From NCBI GenBank assembly GCA_004173185.1, contig SEFZ01000019.1, forward strand, positions 1 to 64,000: a DNA stretch of 64,000 nucleotides. The letters are read 5' to 3'. This document shows, one piece after another, positions 1 through 8,377 of this stretch. Below the pieces are notes generated by a model that was not told where the DNA came from, made no database searches, and saw only the letters and a program-made list of their open reading frames with translations. Position 1 is the first letter of the stretch, and each line of letters opens with the position of its first letter. The position numbers were made by a program, and so were the translations under genes. Source of the stretch: Sphingomonadales bacterium. Its GTDB lineage: Bacteria; Pseudomonadota; Alphaproteobacteria; Sphingomonadales; Sphingomonadaceae.

Positions 1-300
1 ACCGTGCTCAAGCCGGGCAGCGTGTGGAACACCATGCCCCCGCACATCCATGAGCGCCGCAGCGAGATCTATTTCTACTTCGAGCTGGACGACACCGACA
101 AGGATCGCGTCTTCCATTATATGGGCGAGGAAGATGCGATGCGTCACATCGTCATCCAGAACGAGGAAGCCGTGATCTCGCCGCCCTGGTCGGTCCATAT
201 GGGCTCGGGCACCAAGGCCTATGCCTTTATCTGGGCGATGGCTGGCGAGAACCAGGATTATACCGACATGAAGGTGCTGGACATCTGCCAGCTGGCGTAA
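1..300 (+). CDS. kduI: 5-keto-4-deoxyuronate isomerase, C-terminal part
   Basis: The gene enters from outside the window; only the last 99 codons are present, in frame from base 1. The visible protein has the KduI C-terminal signature ([19 protein letters not shown], then [17 protein letters not shown] and [16 protein letters not shown]), with the His/Glu cluster expected to bind the metal. KduI converts 5-keto-4-deoxyuronate, the product of oligogalacturonate lyases, to 2,5-diketo-3-deoxygluconate, which KduD (next gene) reduces. It is cytoplasmic. The 142-bp gap to kduD contains an inverted-repeat element, so cotranscription is likely but not proven. Confidence 0.95.
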   Translation, partial: TVLKPGSVWNTMPPHIHERRSEIYFYFELDDTDKDRVFHYMGEEDAMRHIVIQNEEAVISPPWSVHMGSGTKAYAFIWAMAGENQDYTDMKVLDICQLA

Positions 301-310
301 GCCGATCGCT

Positions 311-432
311 CCCCTCCCTGACGGGAAGGGGCCGGGGGTGGGTGGCGCGCTTGCGCAAAGGAAGGCGGTATCCTTCCGGCCACCGTACCGCCCGGACACG
401 ACCCACCCGACCCCTCCCTGTCAGGGAGGGGA
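311..432. repeat. Inverted-repeat intergenic element between kduI and kduD
   Basis: Two arms of about 32 bp (311-343 and 401-432), each starting with the CCCCTCCCTGAC core and its complement, face each other across 57 bp. Each arm is itself a small G/C-rich hairpin. This is a REP/MITE-like layout and could form an mRNA hairpin between the two genes. The right arm ends only 10 bp before the kduD ATG and may supply its GAGGAG ribosome-binding site. Confidence 0.7.
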
Positions 433-442
433 GGAGTTTAGA

Positions 443-1198
443 ATGACCAATCCTTTCGATCTGACCGGCAAGGTTGCCGTCGTCACCGGCGCGAACACTG
501 GCATCGGGCAGGGCATTGCGCTCGCGCTTGCCGCAGCCGGCGCGGATGTCGCCGCAGTCGGCCGCAGCGCCGCGACCGAGACGGTGGAGAAAATCCGCGC
601 GCTCGGCCGCAAGGCGGAGATCATCTCGGCCGATTTTTCGACCATCGAACCTGTTAACAGGGTTGTGGACGAAGCTATGGAAAAGCTGGGGGGAATCCAT
701 ATCCTGGTCAACAATGCCGGGATCATCCGCCGCAACGACAGCGTGGATTTCACCGAGGAAGATTGGGACGCTGTGGTCGATACCAATCTGAAATCGGTGT
801 TCTTCCTGTGCCAGGCGGCGGCGAAGAAGATGATCCCGCAAGGCCATGGCAAGATCATCAATATCGCATCGATGCTGACCTTTCAGGGTGGCATTCGCGT
901 GCCGAGCTACACTGCGTCGAAATCGGGTATTGGCGGCCTGACCAAGCTGCTGGCGAACGAATGGGCGGCGAAGGGCATCAACGTGAACGCCATCGCGCCG
1001 GGCTATATCGCGACCAACAACACAGCCGCGTTGCAGACCGATGCGGATCGCAACCGCTCGATCATGGAGCGCATCCCGGCGGGCCGCTGGGGCGATCCGG
1101 ACGATTTGGGAGGCGCGGCGGTGTTCCTCGCATCCTCTGCGTCCAACTATGTGCAGGGCCATGTGCTTGCCGTTGACGGCGGATGGCTGGCGCGATGA
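443..1198 (+). CDS. kduD: 2-dehydro-3-deoxy-D-gluconate 5-dehydrogenase (SDR)
   Basis: This is a 251-aa short-chain dehydrogenase/reductase. The Rossmann motif TGANTGIGQG is near residue 15, NNAG follows strand 4, and the catalytic Tyr156 and Lys160 lie in SYTASK. KduD interconverts 2,5-diketo-3-deoxygluconate and 2-keto-3-deoxygluconate, the step after KduI. The ATG at 443 is preceded by GAGGAG at good spacing, so the longer upstream in-frame extension (from 338, through the repeat element) is rejected. Pathway order with kduI upstream and kdgK downstream supports KduD over a generic SDR. Confidence 0.93.
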   Translation: MTNPFDLTGKVAVVTGANTGIGQGIALALAAAGADVAAVGRSAATETVEKIRALGRKAEIISADFSTIEPVNRVVDEAMEKLGGIHILVNNAGIIRRNDSVDFTEEDWDAVVDTNLKSVFFLCQAAAKKMIPQGHGKIINIASMLTFQGGIRVPSYTASKSGIGGLTKLLANEWAAKGINVNAIAPGYIATNNTAALQTDADRNRSIMERIPAGRWGDPDDLGGAAVFLASSASNYVQGHVLAVDGGWLAR

Positions 1199-1265
1199 AC
1201 TGCCTCACCGCCGCTCACCTTGAACGGGTTAGGGTGTGCGGCATTTCCGAATGGGAGCATGCGGC

Positions 1266-2270
1266 ATGACGGCGGTATTCTTCGGCGAACTGATGCTGCG
1301 GCTTTCGCCCCCGGGGCGCGAGCTTCTGCTCCAGACGCCGAAGCTCGAGGTCAACGTCGGCGGGGCGGAGGCGAATGTCGCCACCGGGCTTGCGTGCCTT
1401 GGCCATAAGGTCCGCATGGTCAGCGCTGTGGCGGACAATCCGCTTGGCGCAGCCGTGATCGGCGAATTGCGGCGGCGCGGGGTGGATACCTCGACCGTCG
1501 CCAGTGAAGCCGGGCGGCTGGGGCTATATTTCCTGACGCCGGGCGCGGGGCTGCGCGCTTCCGAAGTCGTCTATGATCGCGCGGGTTCTGTTTTCGCGAC
1601 GCGGGCCGCCGATAGCTGGGACTGGGACACAGCGCTTGCGGGCGCAACGCGGCTGCATCTGTCCGGCATCACGCCCGCTCTGGGGCCGAACTCGGCTGCC
1701 GCTGCGATTGCCGCTGCCGAAGCTGCGGCCGCGCGCGGCGTGCCGGTGTCGTTCGACGGCAATTATCGCGCGAAATTGTGGGAAGCGTGGGACAGCGATC
1801 CCAAGGCAGTGCTCACCAAGCTGATCGGCCATGCCGACATCTTGTTCGGCAACCACCGCGATATTTCGCTGCTGCTCGGCAAGGCGTTTTCGGGCGACGG
1901 CGCGGATCGTCGCCGCGAAGCATCCGAGGCGGCCTTCGCAGCATTCCCGAAGCTCCAGACCATCGCCAATACCGCACGCCATGTCGTGGACGCTGATAGC
2001 CATCGCGTATCCGCGCGGGTCGATACCCGCAGCGGCGGGCATCAGACCGACGAAGTGACCATCGCGGGCATTGTCGACCGGATCGGCGCAGGCGATGCCT
2101 TTGCCGCGGGCGTGCTCCACGGCCTGTCCAAGGGCGGCGATGCAGCCTTTGCCGCGCAATCGGGCCTCGCGCTCACCGCGCTCAAACATTCGCTGCCGGG
2201 CGACGCCAGCCTGTTCGCACAGGCCGATATCGACGCCTTCCTCGAAGGAGAACTGGATGTCCGCCGATGA
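1266..2270 (+). CDS. kdgK: 2-keto-3-deoxygluconate kinase (PfkB family)
   Basis: A 334-aa ribokinase/PfkB-family sugar kinase. It shows the N-terminal substrate motif with NVGGAEANVATGLACLG and the C-terminal PfkB signature DRIGAGDAFAAGV, in which Asp277 is the predicted catalytic base. It phosphorylates 2-keto-3-deoxygluconate to KDPG for the Entner-Doudoroff pathway. The start at 1266 has GGGAG about 8 nt upstream; alternative in-frame ATGs at 1236 and 1251 lack a comparable site. The 3' end overlaps the next gene by 14 bp, so the two are translationally coupled. A KDPG aldolase gene is not in the window. Confidence 0.92.
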   Translation: MTAVFFGELMLRLSPPGRELLLQTPKLEVNVGGAEANVATGLACLGHKVRMVSAVADNPLGAAVIGELRRRGVDTSTVASEAGRLGLYFLTPGAGLRASEVVYDRAGSVFATRAADSWDWDTALAGATRLHLSGITPALGPNSAAAAIAAAEAAAARGVPVSFDGNYRAKLWEAWDSDPKAVLTKLIGHADILFGNHRDISLLLGKAFSGDGADRRREASEAAFAAFPKLQTIANTARHVVDADSHRVSARVDTRSGGHQTDEVTIAGIVDRIGAGDAFAAGVLHGLSKGGDAAFAAQSGLALTALKHSLPGDASLFAQADIDAFLEGELDVRR

Positions 2271-3810
2271 CGGGATTTCGCGCCGCGCGCTGATCGGGGT
2301 TGGGGCTGCGTTGACATTGCTGCCGCATGCCGCGCGGGCCACGCCGGTGAGCCTGACGGTCGACTGTCCGGCGGGGCGCTTCCGCAGCATTGGTCATCAC
2401 GAAAGCGAAAGCGGAGCCTGGGCGTTCAAGGGCATCCGCTACGGCCGCGCCGAGCGCTTCCGTGCACCGCGCCCCGAGCCGCGCCTCGCGGAGGACCAAT
2501 GGGCGGATAAATTCGGCCCGATCGCGCCGCAGCGTGGGGGCGACGAGGCCAAGTCCGAAGACTGCCTGTTCCTCAATATCTGGACGCCGGGCGGCACCGC
2601 GAAGAAGCGCCCGGTGATGGTCTATTTCCACGGCGGGGCCTATTCGAACGGCAGCGTCACCGATCCGCAGAATGACGGCGCGATCCTCGCTGCGACGCAG
2701 GATGTCGTGGTGGTCACGGTCAATCACCGGCTCAACGCGTTCGGCTTCCTCTATCTCGCGCGGCTCGATCCGCGCTTTGCCGATAGCGGCAATCTGGGGC
2801 AGCTCGATCTGATCCTCGCGCTGCAATGGATCAAGGCGAACGTGGCGGCATTTGGTGGTGATCCGAACCGCGTGTTCGTGTTCGGCCAATCGGGCGGTGG
2901 CGCGAAGATCGCGACGCTGATGGGGATGCCGGCCGCCAAGGGCCTGTTCCATTCCGCCGCGACGATGAGCGGGCAGCAAGTGACGGCTTCGGGGCCGATC
3001 AACGCGCATAAGCGGACGCTCGCCTATCTCGACCGGGCGGGTGTGAAGCCGGACAATCTTCAGCCGTTGCTGGATATGCCGATGGCGAAACTGATCGAGG
3101 CGACCGACGCGACCGATCCGATCCTGGGCGGCGGCGTCTATTTCGGGCCGGTGCTCGATATGAAATGGCTGACGCGCCACCCGTTCTGGCCCGATCCCCA
3201 TCCGCAATCGAACCACATTCCAATGATCCTCGGCAACACGCGTGACGAGACGCGCGCGTTTATCGGGCCGGACAAGATGAAGGGGCTGAGCTGGGACAAT
3301 ATCGCGGCGCGGATGGCACCCGAATTGCGGATGGACCTGCTCCCCGAATGGATCGTCTCGGAATATCGCGCGCACTTCCCATCGGACACGCCGGAGCAGC
3401 TATTTTATCGCGCAACCACGGCGGGGCGCAGTTGGCCGGGTCAGGTGATCGAAGCCGATGCCCGCGCCGCGGCGGGGGCCAAGGCGACCTGGGTATATCA
3501 GTTCGACTATCAATCGCCGGTTCGGCCCGAGCGGGGTGCGCCGCATGCGGGGGATATCGCCTTTGTGTTCGGCACGCTGGGTGCGCGGGGCGCGATCAGC
3601 GGCACCGGCCCGGCGGCACAGAAGCTCAGCGAGAAGATGATGGGTGCGTTCGCTTCGCTTGCCCGCACCGGCAAGCCGGGCTGGGCGCCCTATACGCTGC
3701 CCAATCGCGCGACGATGCTGTTCGATGTCGAGAGCCGCGTCGTCAACGATCCGCGCAAATGGGAACGCGAACTGTTTGCGCGGGTGCCGTATATCCAGCC
3801 GGGTTCCTAG
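2257..3810 (+). CDS. Secreted type B carboxylesterase
   Basis: A 517-aa alpha/beta-hydrolase of the carboxylesterase type B family. The N-terminus has a twin-arginine-like signal (SRRALIGVGAALTLLPHAARA), so it is probably exported. The triad is visible: nucleophile Ser212 in GQSGG, Glu331 in TRDETRAF and His430 in GAPHAGD. The oxyanion-hole HGG lies in YFHGGAYSNG. The ATG at 2257 has AAGGAG 7 nt upstream, inside the end of kdgK. Within a pectin locus it may remove acetyl, methyl or feruloyl esters from pectic polymers; the exact substrate is inference. Its stop codon overlaps the convergent sigma-factor gene. Confidence 0.85.
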   Translation: MSADDGISRRALIGVGAALTLLPHAARATPVSLTVDCPAGRFRSIGHHESESGAWAFKGIRYGRAERFRAPRPEPRLAEDQWADKFGPIAPQRGGDEAKSEDCLFLNIWTPGGTAKKRPVMVYFHGGAYSNGSVTDPQNDGAILAATQDVVVVTVNHRLNAFGFLYLARLDPRFADSGNLGQLDLILALQWIKANVAAFGGDPNRVFVFGQSGGGAKIATLMGMPAAKGLFHSAATMSGQQVTASGPINAHKRTLAYLDRAGVKPDNLQPLLDMPMAKLIEATDATDPILGGGVYFGPVLDMKWLTRHPFWPDPHPQSNHIPMILGNTRDETRAFIGPDKMKGLSWDNIAARMAPELRMDLLPEWIVSEYRAHFPSDTPEQLFYRATTAGRSWPGQVIEADARAAAGAKATWVYQFDYQSPVRPERGAPHAGDIAFVFGTLGARGAISGTGPAAQKLSEKMMGAFASLARTGKPGWAPYTLPNRATMLFDVESRVVNDPRKWERELFARVPYIQPGS

Positions 3811-5054
3811 CGCGAGCACGCCTCCGCCCGGGCCAGGAGGAAGGCGCGTTCCGTCAGATTGCGGGTAAGCGCCGCGGCGGTTTCGAATTCTGCCCGCGCC
3901 TCGGCCAGCCGGTTCATCCGGAACAGGAAATCGCCGCGCGCCGCCGGGAAAGGCGCATATTGGCGCAAGGCATCGGCGTCGATCTCGTTCAATAGCCGCA
4001 AGCCAGCTTCGGGGCCGAACGCCATGCTGTGGGCGATGGCGCGGTTGAGATCCACCACCGCCGAGGGCGTTACGCTACGCAGCCGATCGTAAAGCGCGGC
4101 GATGCGCGGCCAATCGGTATCGGCGGGGCGGCGGGCGCGGGCATGGCAGGCGGCGAGCGCGGCTTGCAGCACATAGGGGCCATTGCCGCCCAGCGTTTCG
4201 GCGCGGGCCAGCGCTTCGAGGCCGCGGGCGATCAACAACTGGTCCCAACGCGCGCGATCCTGCCGGTCCAGCGGCACAAAGGCTCCGTCCGCCCCGGTGC
4301 GCGTGGGGAGGCGCGATGCCTGTATCTCCATCAGCGCGAGCAGCCCGTGGACCTCGGCATCCTCGGGCATCAGCGCCGCGAGGATGCGCCCGAGCCGCTG
4401 GGCCTCCTGCGCCAGCCCCGGCCGGACCAGATCGTCGCCCGTAGTGGCGGCATAGCCTTCGTTGAAGATCAAATAGAGGACTTCCAGCACCGATCCCAGC
4501 CGCGCCGCCCGCTGCGGACCGCGCGGCACCGCAAAGCCGATGGCGGCGCTTGCGATCGCCTTTTTGGCGCGGACGATGCGCTGGGCGATGGTGGCCTCGT
4601 TGGACAGGAAGGCGCGGGCAATCTCGTCGGTGGTTAGCCCCCCGACCACCCGCAGGGTGAGCGCCGCGCGGGCATCGGGGGAAAGGATCGGATGGCAGGC
4701 GGTGAAGATCAGCCCGAGCAGTTCGTCGCCGAGATCGTCGTCAATGGCCGTGCCTGGGTCGCTATCGTCTGCTTCGTCGAGGTCGCGGGCGATTTCCGCA
4801 TGCTTGCGGGTTCGCATCTGGTCGCGCCGGATCGCATCGATCCCGCGCCGTTTCGCTGCGGTCATCAACCACGCGCCCGGATTGGCAGGGACCCCCGTGC
4901 GCGGCCATTCGGCGAGCGCCGTCACCAGCGCGTCCTGCGCCAGTTCCTCCGCCCGATCGATATCGCGCACCAGCCGGGCAAGCCCCGCGATCAGCCGCGC
5001 GCGCTCGATGCGGAAAGTCGCTTCGATCGCCTTGTGGGTATCGCTGGCGGGCAT
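3807..5054 (-). CDS. ECF sigma factor with C-terminal TPR-like extension (ECF42 type)
   Basis: A 415-aa sigma-70 family protein. The first ~165 residues carry sigma-2 (RDIDRAEELAQDALVTALAEWP) and sigma-4 (LRVVGGLTTDEIARAFLSNEATIAQRIVRAKK). The remaining ~250 residues (GYAATTGDDLVRPGLAQEAQRLGRILAAL, FPAARGDFLFRMNRLAEARAEFETAAALT) match the helical DUF6596/TPR-like region characteristic of ECF42. Such sigma factors lack a classical anti-sigma and are usually encoded beside YCII/DGPF proteins, as here at 6339. Start chosen at MPASDTHK (5054); an in-frame extension to 5138 is atypical for the family. Tail-to-tail with the esterase, sharing bases 3808-3809. Confidence 0.88.
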   Translation of the reverse strand: MPASDTHKAIEATFRIERARLIAGLARLVRDIDRAEELAQDALVTALAEWPRTGVPANPGAWLMTAAKRRGIDAIRRDQMRTRKHAEIARDLDEADDSDPGTAIDDDLGDELLGLIFTACHPILSPDARAALTLRVVGGLTTDEIARAFLSNEATIAQRIVRAKKAIASAAIGFAVPRGPQRAARLGSVLEVLYLIFNEGYAATTGDDLVRPGLAQEAQRLGRILAALMPEDAEVHGLLALMEIQASRLPTRTGADGAFVPLDRQDRARWDQLLIARGLEALARAETLGGNGPYVLQAALAACHARARRPADTDWPRIAALYDRLRSVTPSAVVDLNRAIAHSMAFGPEAGLRLLNEIDADALRQYAPFPAARGDFLFRMNRLAEARAEFETAAALTRNLTERAFLLARAEACSR

Positions 5055-5137
5055 GCTGCCTTGTCGGGCAGGGCATTGAGGGAGGCAAGGCCGCCGATGC
5101 GCACGAGACCGACAGAAACCCTGTGCCACCGCGAACA

Positions 5138-5161
5138 CTCCTGACGATATGCTGTCAGGAG
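5138..5161. promoter_or_regulatory. Palindromic operator candidate before the VOC/WYL operon
   Basis: CTCCTGAC at 5138-5145 and GTCAGGAG at 5154-5161 form a perfect 8-bp inverted repeat with an 8-bp spacer, in the divergent region between the sigma factor and the VOC gene. The likeliest binder is the WYL regulator encoded two genes downstream (autoregulation). This is inferred from position and symmetry. Confidence 0.55.
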
Positions 5162-5206
5162 GGGTGTGCCAAAACAGGCTTGTTCAACACAGAGAGGGAC
5201 AAGCCA

Positions 5207-5584
5207 ATGACCGACGCAGCCCGGGGGCAAATCGTATTCACCGAGATTCCCGCCGCCGATTCCGAGCGCGCTCGCAAATTCTATGAGACTTTGCTGCAAG
5301 CGCCGCTAATCCTGAACGACAATGGTCCCGATCGGAAATGGATGCTTCCGGGCGCTGAAGGCGCTCACCCTGTCGGGCATATCGTTCCCGGAAAACCTGC
5401 GACGGATGGCGGCGGCGTGACCACCCATTTCGCCGTGACCGATGGGCTGGCCGACGCGATGGACCGGGTCAGGCAGGGTGGTGGCGAAATCCTGTCCGGG
5501 ATCATCGATATTCCGCTTGGCTGGTTTTTCTATGCCACCGATAGCGAAGGCAACCGCCTTGGCCTGTTCAAGTACGCGAACTGA
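5207..5584 (+). CDS. VOC family protein (glyoxalase/bleomycin-resistance fold)
   Basis: A 125-aa single-domain protein with the paired beta-alpha-beta-beta-beta modules of the vicinal oxygen chelate superfamily: N-terminal FTEIPAADSERARKFYETLL and C-terminal GWFFYATDSEGNRLGLFKY. Candidate metal ligands are His and Glu in those modules, but the substrate cannot be deduced. Such genes often pair with YafY-type regulators, and here the stop overlaps the regulator's start (TGATG). A palindrome lies about 45 bp upstream. Start chosen at the ATG 5207. Confidence 0.82.
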   Translation: MTDAARGQIVFTEIPAADSERARKFYETLLQAPLILNDNGPDRKWMLPGAEGAHPVGHIVPGKPATDGGGVTTHFAVTDGLADAMDRVRQGGGEILSGIIDIPLGWFFYATDSEGNRLGLFKYAN

Positions 5585-6279
5585 TGCGCAGAGCCGACCG
5601 CCTTTTCCAGATCGTCCAGTATCTGCGGGGCGGTCGGCTTGTCACCGCAGCAATGCTCGGCGAGCGGCTGGAGGTGTCAGAGCGCACCATCTATCGCGAC
5701 ATCGCCGATCTCCAGTCGACCGGCGTTCCGATCGATGGAGCGGCGGGCGTCGGCTATGTGCTGCGCAGTGGTTATGATCTGCCGCCATTGATGTTCACGC
5801 GAGACGAGATTGTCGCGCTGGTCGCGGGCATCCGGATGGTGAAATCCTGGGGTGGGATCAGCATGGCGCGCGCTGCCGCCGAGGCGATGGTGAAGATCGA
5901 ACTGGTGCTGCCCGAGGCCGAGCGGGAGCGTGTCGCGAAAACCCATATCTTTGTGCCGTCGCTCGAGTTGACCGACGAGGTGCGCGCGCTGATTGATCTG
6001 GTGGAGAAGGCGATTGCCGCAAGCGACATATTACGCTTCGGCTATAAGGATCGCGAAGGCGCCATCACCGAACGATGCGTCCATCCGCTGGGGCTGTGGT
6101 TCTGGGGAAAAGTCTGGACGTTGGTCGCGTGGTGCCAGACGCGCGAGGATTTCCGGATGTTCAGGCTCGATCGGACACGCGAGCTGGCGATCACCGGCGA
6201 GCAGTTCAAACCCGTGCCCGAACGATCGCTCGCGGAATGTCTGCGCCGATATGAAGCGCTATACGGGCCGCAAAGCTGA
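5584..6279 (+). CDS. YafY-type transcriptional regulator (HTH_11 + WYL domain)
   Basis: A 231-aa protein. Residues 1-60 form the HTH_11 winged helix (RRADRLFQIVQYLRGGRLVTAAMLGERL, VSERTIYRDIADLQ) and residues ~135-220 form a WYL ligand-sensing domain (LRFGYKDREGAITERCVHPLGLWFWGKVWTLVAWC). WYL regulators respond to small ligands or nucleic acids; the effector here is unknown. It overlaps the VOC gene by one base, so the pair is one operon. The inverted repeat at 5138-5161 is the predicted operator. Confidence 0.88.
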   Translation: MRRADRLFQIVQYLRGGRLVTAAMLGERLEVSERTIYRDIADLQSTGVPIDGAAGVGYVLRSGYDLPPLMFTRDEIVALVAGIRMVKSWGGISMARAAAEAMVKIELVLPEAERERVAKTHIFVPSLELTDEVRALIDLVEKAIAASDILRFGYKDREGAITERCVHPLGLWFWGKVWTLVAWCQTREDFRMFRLDRTRELAITGEQFKPVPERSLAECLRRYEALYGPQS

Positions 6280-6338
6280 GCGACACGGGCGGCGGCTTCC
6301 GGCCAATACCGGCCAGAAGCCCCGTCGATCCGGACGGC

Positions 6339-6776
6339 TTACGCGACTCCCAGCTTTCCCCGATCCCCTTCACGGGTCCCCATCGCCAGTTCCTCCGGCG
6401 TCACGAAATCGGCAAGGTCCGCCGCCTCATAGAAAGGCCGGATCTCGATCTCGCTTTTGCCCGGCATGCAATTGGGGCTGCGTTTCGCCCAGGCCACGGC
6501 TTCGTCCATGTCGCGCACTTCCCAGATCGAGAAGCCGGCGACCATCTCGCGGGCTTCGGCAAACGGTCCGTCGATGACCGTGCGGCTGGGGCCATCGAAT
6601 GCGATCCGCTTGGATTCTGCGCTGGGCTTCAGCCCGGCAGCCGCGACGAAGATGCCGGCGGCGAGCAGTTCGTCAGTGAAGCGGTCCATCGCCGCGAATG
6701 CCTCCAGCATTTCGGGCGTGGGCTCCATGCCCTGCTCGCTGCTCTCCGTGGCCTTTACGAACACCATCACGCGCAT
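6339..6776 (-). CDS. YCII/DGPF-domain protein
   Basis: A 145-aa protein with the DGPF-type YCII fold: MRVMVFVKATESSEQG at the start, then DGPFAEAREMVAGFSIWEV and the PxFEAAD-like end IRPFYEAADLADF. YCII-related proteins of this class are the commonest partners of ECF42 sigma factors; their biochemical role is unsettled. The ATG at 6776 is preceded by GGAG. A TGTCGA/CGTC sequence pair upstream (6850-6824 on this strand) fits an ECF42-type promoter, tying it to the sigma factor at 3807-5054 although other genes lie between them. Confidence 0.85.
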   Translation of the reverse strand: MRVMVFVKATESSEQGMEPTPEMLEAFAAMDRFTDELLAAGIFVAAAGLKPSAESKRIAFDGPSRTVIDGPFAEAREMVAGFSIWEVRDMDEAVAWAKRSPNCMPGKSEIEIRPFYEAADLADFVTPEELAMGTREGDRGKLGVA

Positions 6777-6823
6777 CGTCTGTCTCCTTGCTTGAACCCG
6801 CCATTTTGGCGGCTCATCGGAAC

Positions 6824-6850
6824 GACGAACGAGCTTGTCCTGAATCGACA
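6824..6850 (-). promoter_or_regulatory. Candidate ECF42-type promoter for the YCII gene
   Basis: On the minus strand TGTCGA (6850-6845) is followed after 17 nt by CGTC (6827-6824), about 48 bp before the YCII start codon. Published work on ECF42 describes a TGTCGA -35 box and a short CG-rich -10. No transcript data are available, so this is inference. Confidence 0.45.
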
Positions 6851-6894
6851 GGCCCGTGCAAATTTTTCTCAGGCCGCCGATCAGCGGGCGCTGC

Positions 6895-8247
6895 TTACTG
6901 CTTCCCGGCGCCCCGCATCGCCTGATCACGAACGCTAAGCGCTTCTCGAATCGCGCCGGTCTGGCCCGGATAGCGGCCAGCCTTGGGCTCCATCGTGGCG
7001 AGGTCCCAATCGGCTTCCACAAAGGGCGCCTTGGTCGGTTTGAAATCGGGATAGGCGCTTACGTCCTTCTCATCGTTGATGATGTCGCCGCGGCCTTCCG
7101 CCACGAAGAACAACACCCGGATGTCGTCGGCGTCGCGGTCCCAGGGGCGGGCGCCGGCGGTGCCGAGCACGCTGGTCTCTACGTCGAGCGAGGGGAGTAT
7201 GGTCATGCCGGCCAGACTGGCGAGCGGCTGCTTGGCTTCGATCAGCTTGGCGCGGGTTTCGCCATAGCGGCCGAACATCGGCAGTTTCTCGCCGTGGCGA
7301 TCCACTGCGCGATTGTCCTTGCCGTAATAAGCGAGGTCGCCATCGCCGCCGAGCATCAGGAAGGAGAGGCCCACATCGGTATCGTTGCCGCCGCGCAGCA
7401 CGTTGCCGACCGCAGTGATCTCTCCGGTGACATAGGGGTGCTCGCCCCATTCAAGCGCCATGAGGTTGTAATGCACCGCGCGGTGGCCGGGATTGTAGAT
7501 CAGGTTGTTGACCATCAGCACCTGCGCGCCGCCCTTCACCAGCGGATGCCGCTCGACATTATGCGCCCAGATGTTGCGGTAAAACACGATGCCGGTGGTG
7601 TTGTCGTGGATCAGCGAGCCCTTCGAATGCTCACCCTTGGGGTGCGACGAATCGGCAAGGCCTTCGGCGGCGAGGTTGTTCGAGAAGGTGATGTTGCGGC
7701 TGGTGCCCTCGCGCCATTCCGCGACGGTGTTGCCGGTAAAACGAGGGCCGCTGGCCGACATATTCTCGTCGATCGCCCAGGTGAAGCTGTTGTGATCGAT
7801 CAGAACATTCTTCGCGGCAACGGTGGAGAAGGCATCAGCTTCCCAGCCGCTGCGCTTCGCCTGGCCATCGGCACCGGTGCGCACGCGGATATGGCGGACG
7901 ATCACGTCATGCGTCTTCACGTCGATCCCGGTCTTGATCAGCGTGATGCCGGGGGAGGGGGCGGTCTGCCCCGCGATGGTGAGATAGGGTTCGGTGATGT
8001 TGATCGTCTCGCGCTTGAAATCGATCACACCGCCGACTTCGAACACGACGATGCGCGGGCCCTTGGTCTGCACAGCCGCCTTGAACGAGCCGGGGCCGTC
8101 AGCATTGAGATTGGTTACGCGGATGATCTGGCCGCCGCGCCCGCCGGGCGTCTGCGCCGCAGGGCCTACGGCACCGGGAAAAGCCGTCTGCGCATGCGCC
8201 GGAGCGGCGGCCAGCAGCAAGGCGAGCGGGAACGCGAACAACTTCAT
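6895..8247 (-). CDS. Secreted pectate lyase (right-handed beta-helix, PL1-like)
   Basis: A 450-aa protein with a clear Sec signal (MKLFAFPLALLLAAAPAHA-Q). The mature N-terminus (FPGAVGPAAQ, GGRGG, then VTNLNADGPGSFKAAV) is the standard opening of this bacterial pectate-lyase group. The helix carries LIDHNSFTWAIDE and the GEHSKGSLI segment expected around the active site. It cleaves polygalacturonate by beta-elimination in the periplasm or outside the cell, giving unsaturated oligogalacturonides for the Kdu pathway. The start at 8247 follows GGAGAGG. It is divergent from the LacI regulator and shares a palindromic operator with it. Confidence 0.87.
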   Translation of the reverse strand: MKLFAFPLALLLAAAPAHAQTAFPGAVGPAAQTPGGRGGQIIRVTNLNADGPGSFKAAVQTKGPRIVVFEVGGVIDFKRETINITEPYLTIAGQTAPSPGITLIKTGIDVKTHDVIVRHIRVRTGADGQAKRSGWEADAFSTVAAKNVLIDHNSFTWAIDENMSASGPRFTGNTVAEWREGTSRNITFSNNLAAEGLADSSHPKGEHSKGSLIHDNTTGIVFYRNIWAHNVERHPLVKGGAQVLMVNNLIYNPGHRAVHYNLMALEWGEHPYVTGEITAVGNVLRGGNDTDVGLSFLMLGGDGDLAYYGKDNRAVDRHGEKLPMFGRYGETRAKLIEAKQPLASLAGMTILPSLDVETSVLGTAGARPWDRDADDIRVLFFVAEGRGDIINDEKDVSAYPDFKPTKAPFVEADWDLATMEPKAGRYPGQTGAIREALSVRDQAMRGAGKQ

Positions 8248-8266
8248 CTGCCTCTCCATCTTCCGG

Positions 8267-8280
8267 TGATACCGGTTACC
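8267..8280. promoter_or_regulatory. LacI-type operator in the lyase/lacI divergent region
   Basis: TGATACCGGTTACC is a near-palindrome centred on ACCGGT, the CG-centred form typical of LacI-family sites. It lies 20 bp upstream of the pectate lyase ATG and 98 bp upstream of the lacI-family ATG. A closely related site occurs at 9457-9470. Confidence 0.6.
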
Positions 8281-8377
8281 GTTCGGGTATTGCCCCGGTT
8301 TTTCCACGATGCAAGCCCATGACGTTTTGTCTCTAAGGACAGTATCGCTTTGGCTCGCGAGCCATTATAGCGGGCAA

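Noticed and set aside
338-442. An N-terminal extension of kduD
   Set aside because: It translates an inverted-repeat element; the ATG at 443 has a good ribosome-binding site and the standard SDR start.
6856-8322. A 488-codon plus-strand frame opposite the pectate lyase
   Set aside because: The minus strand encodes a signal peptide and lyase motifs over the same bases; the plus frame has none.
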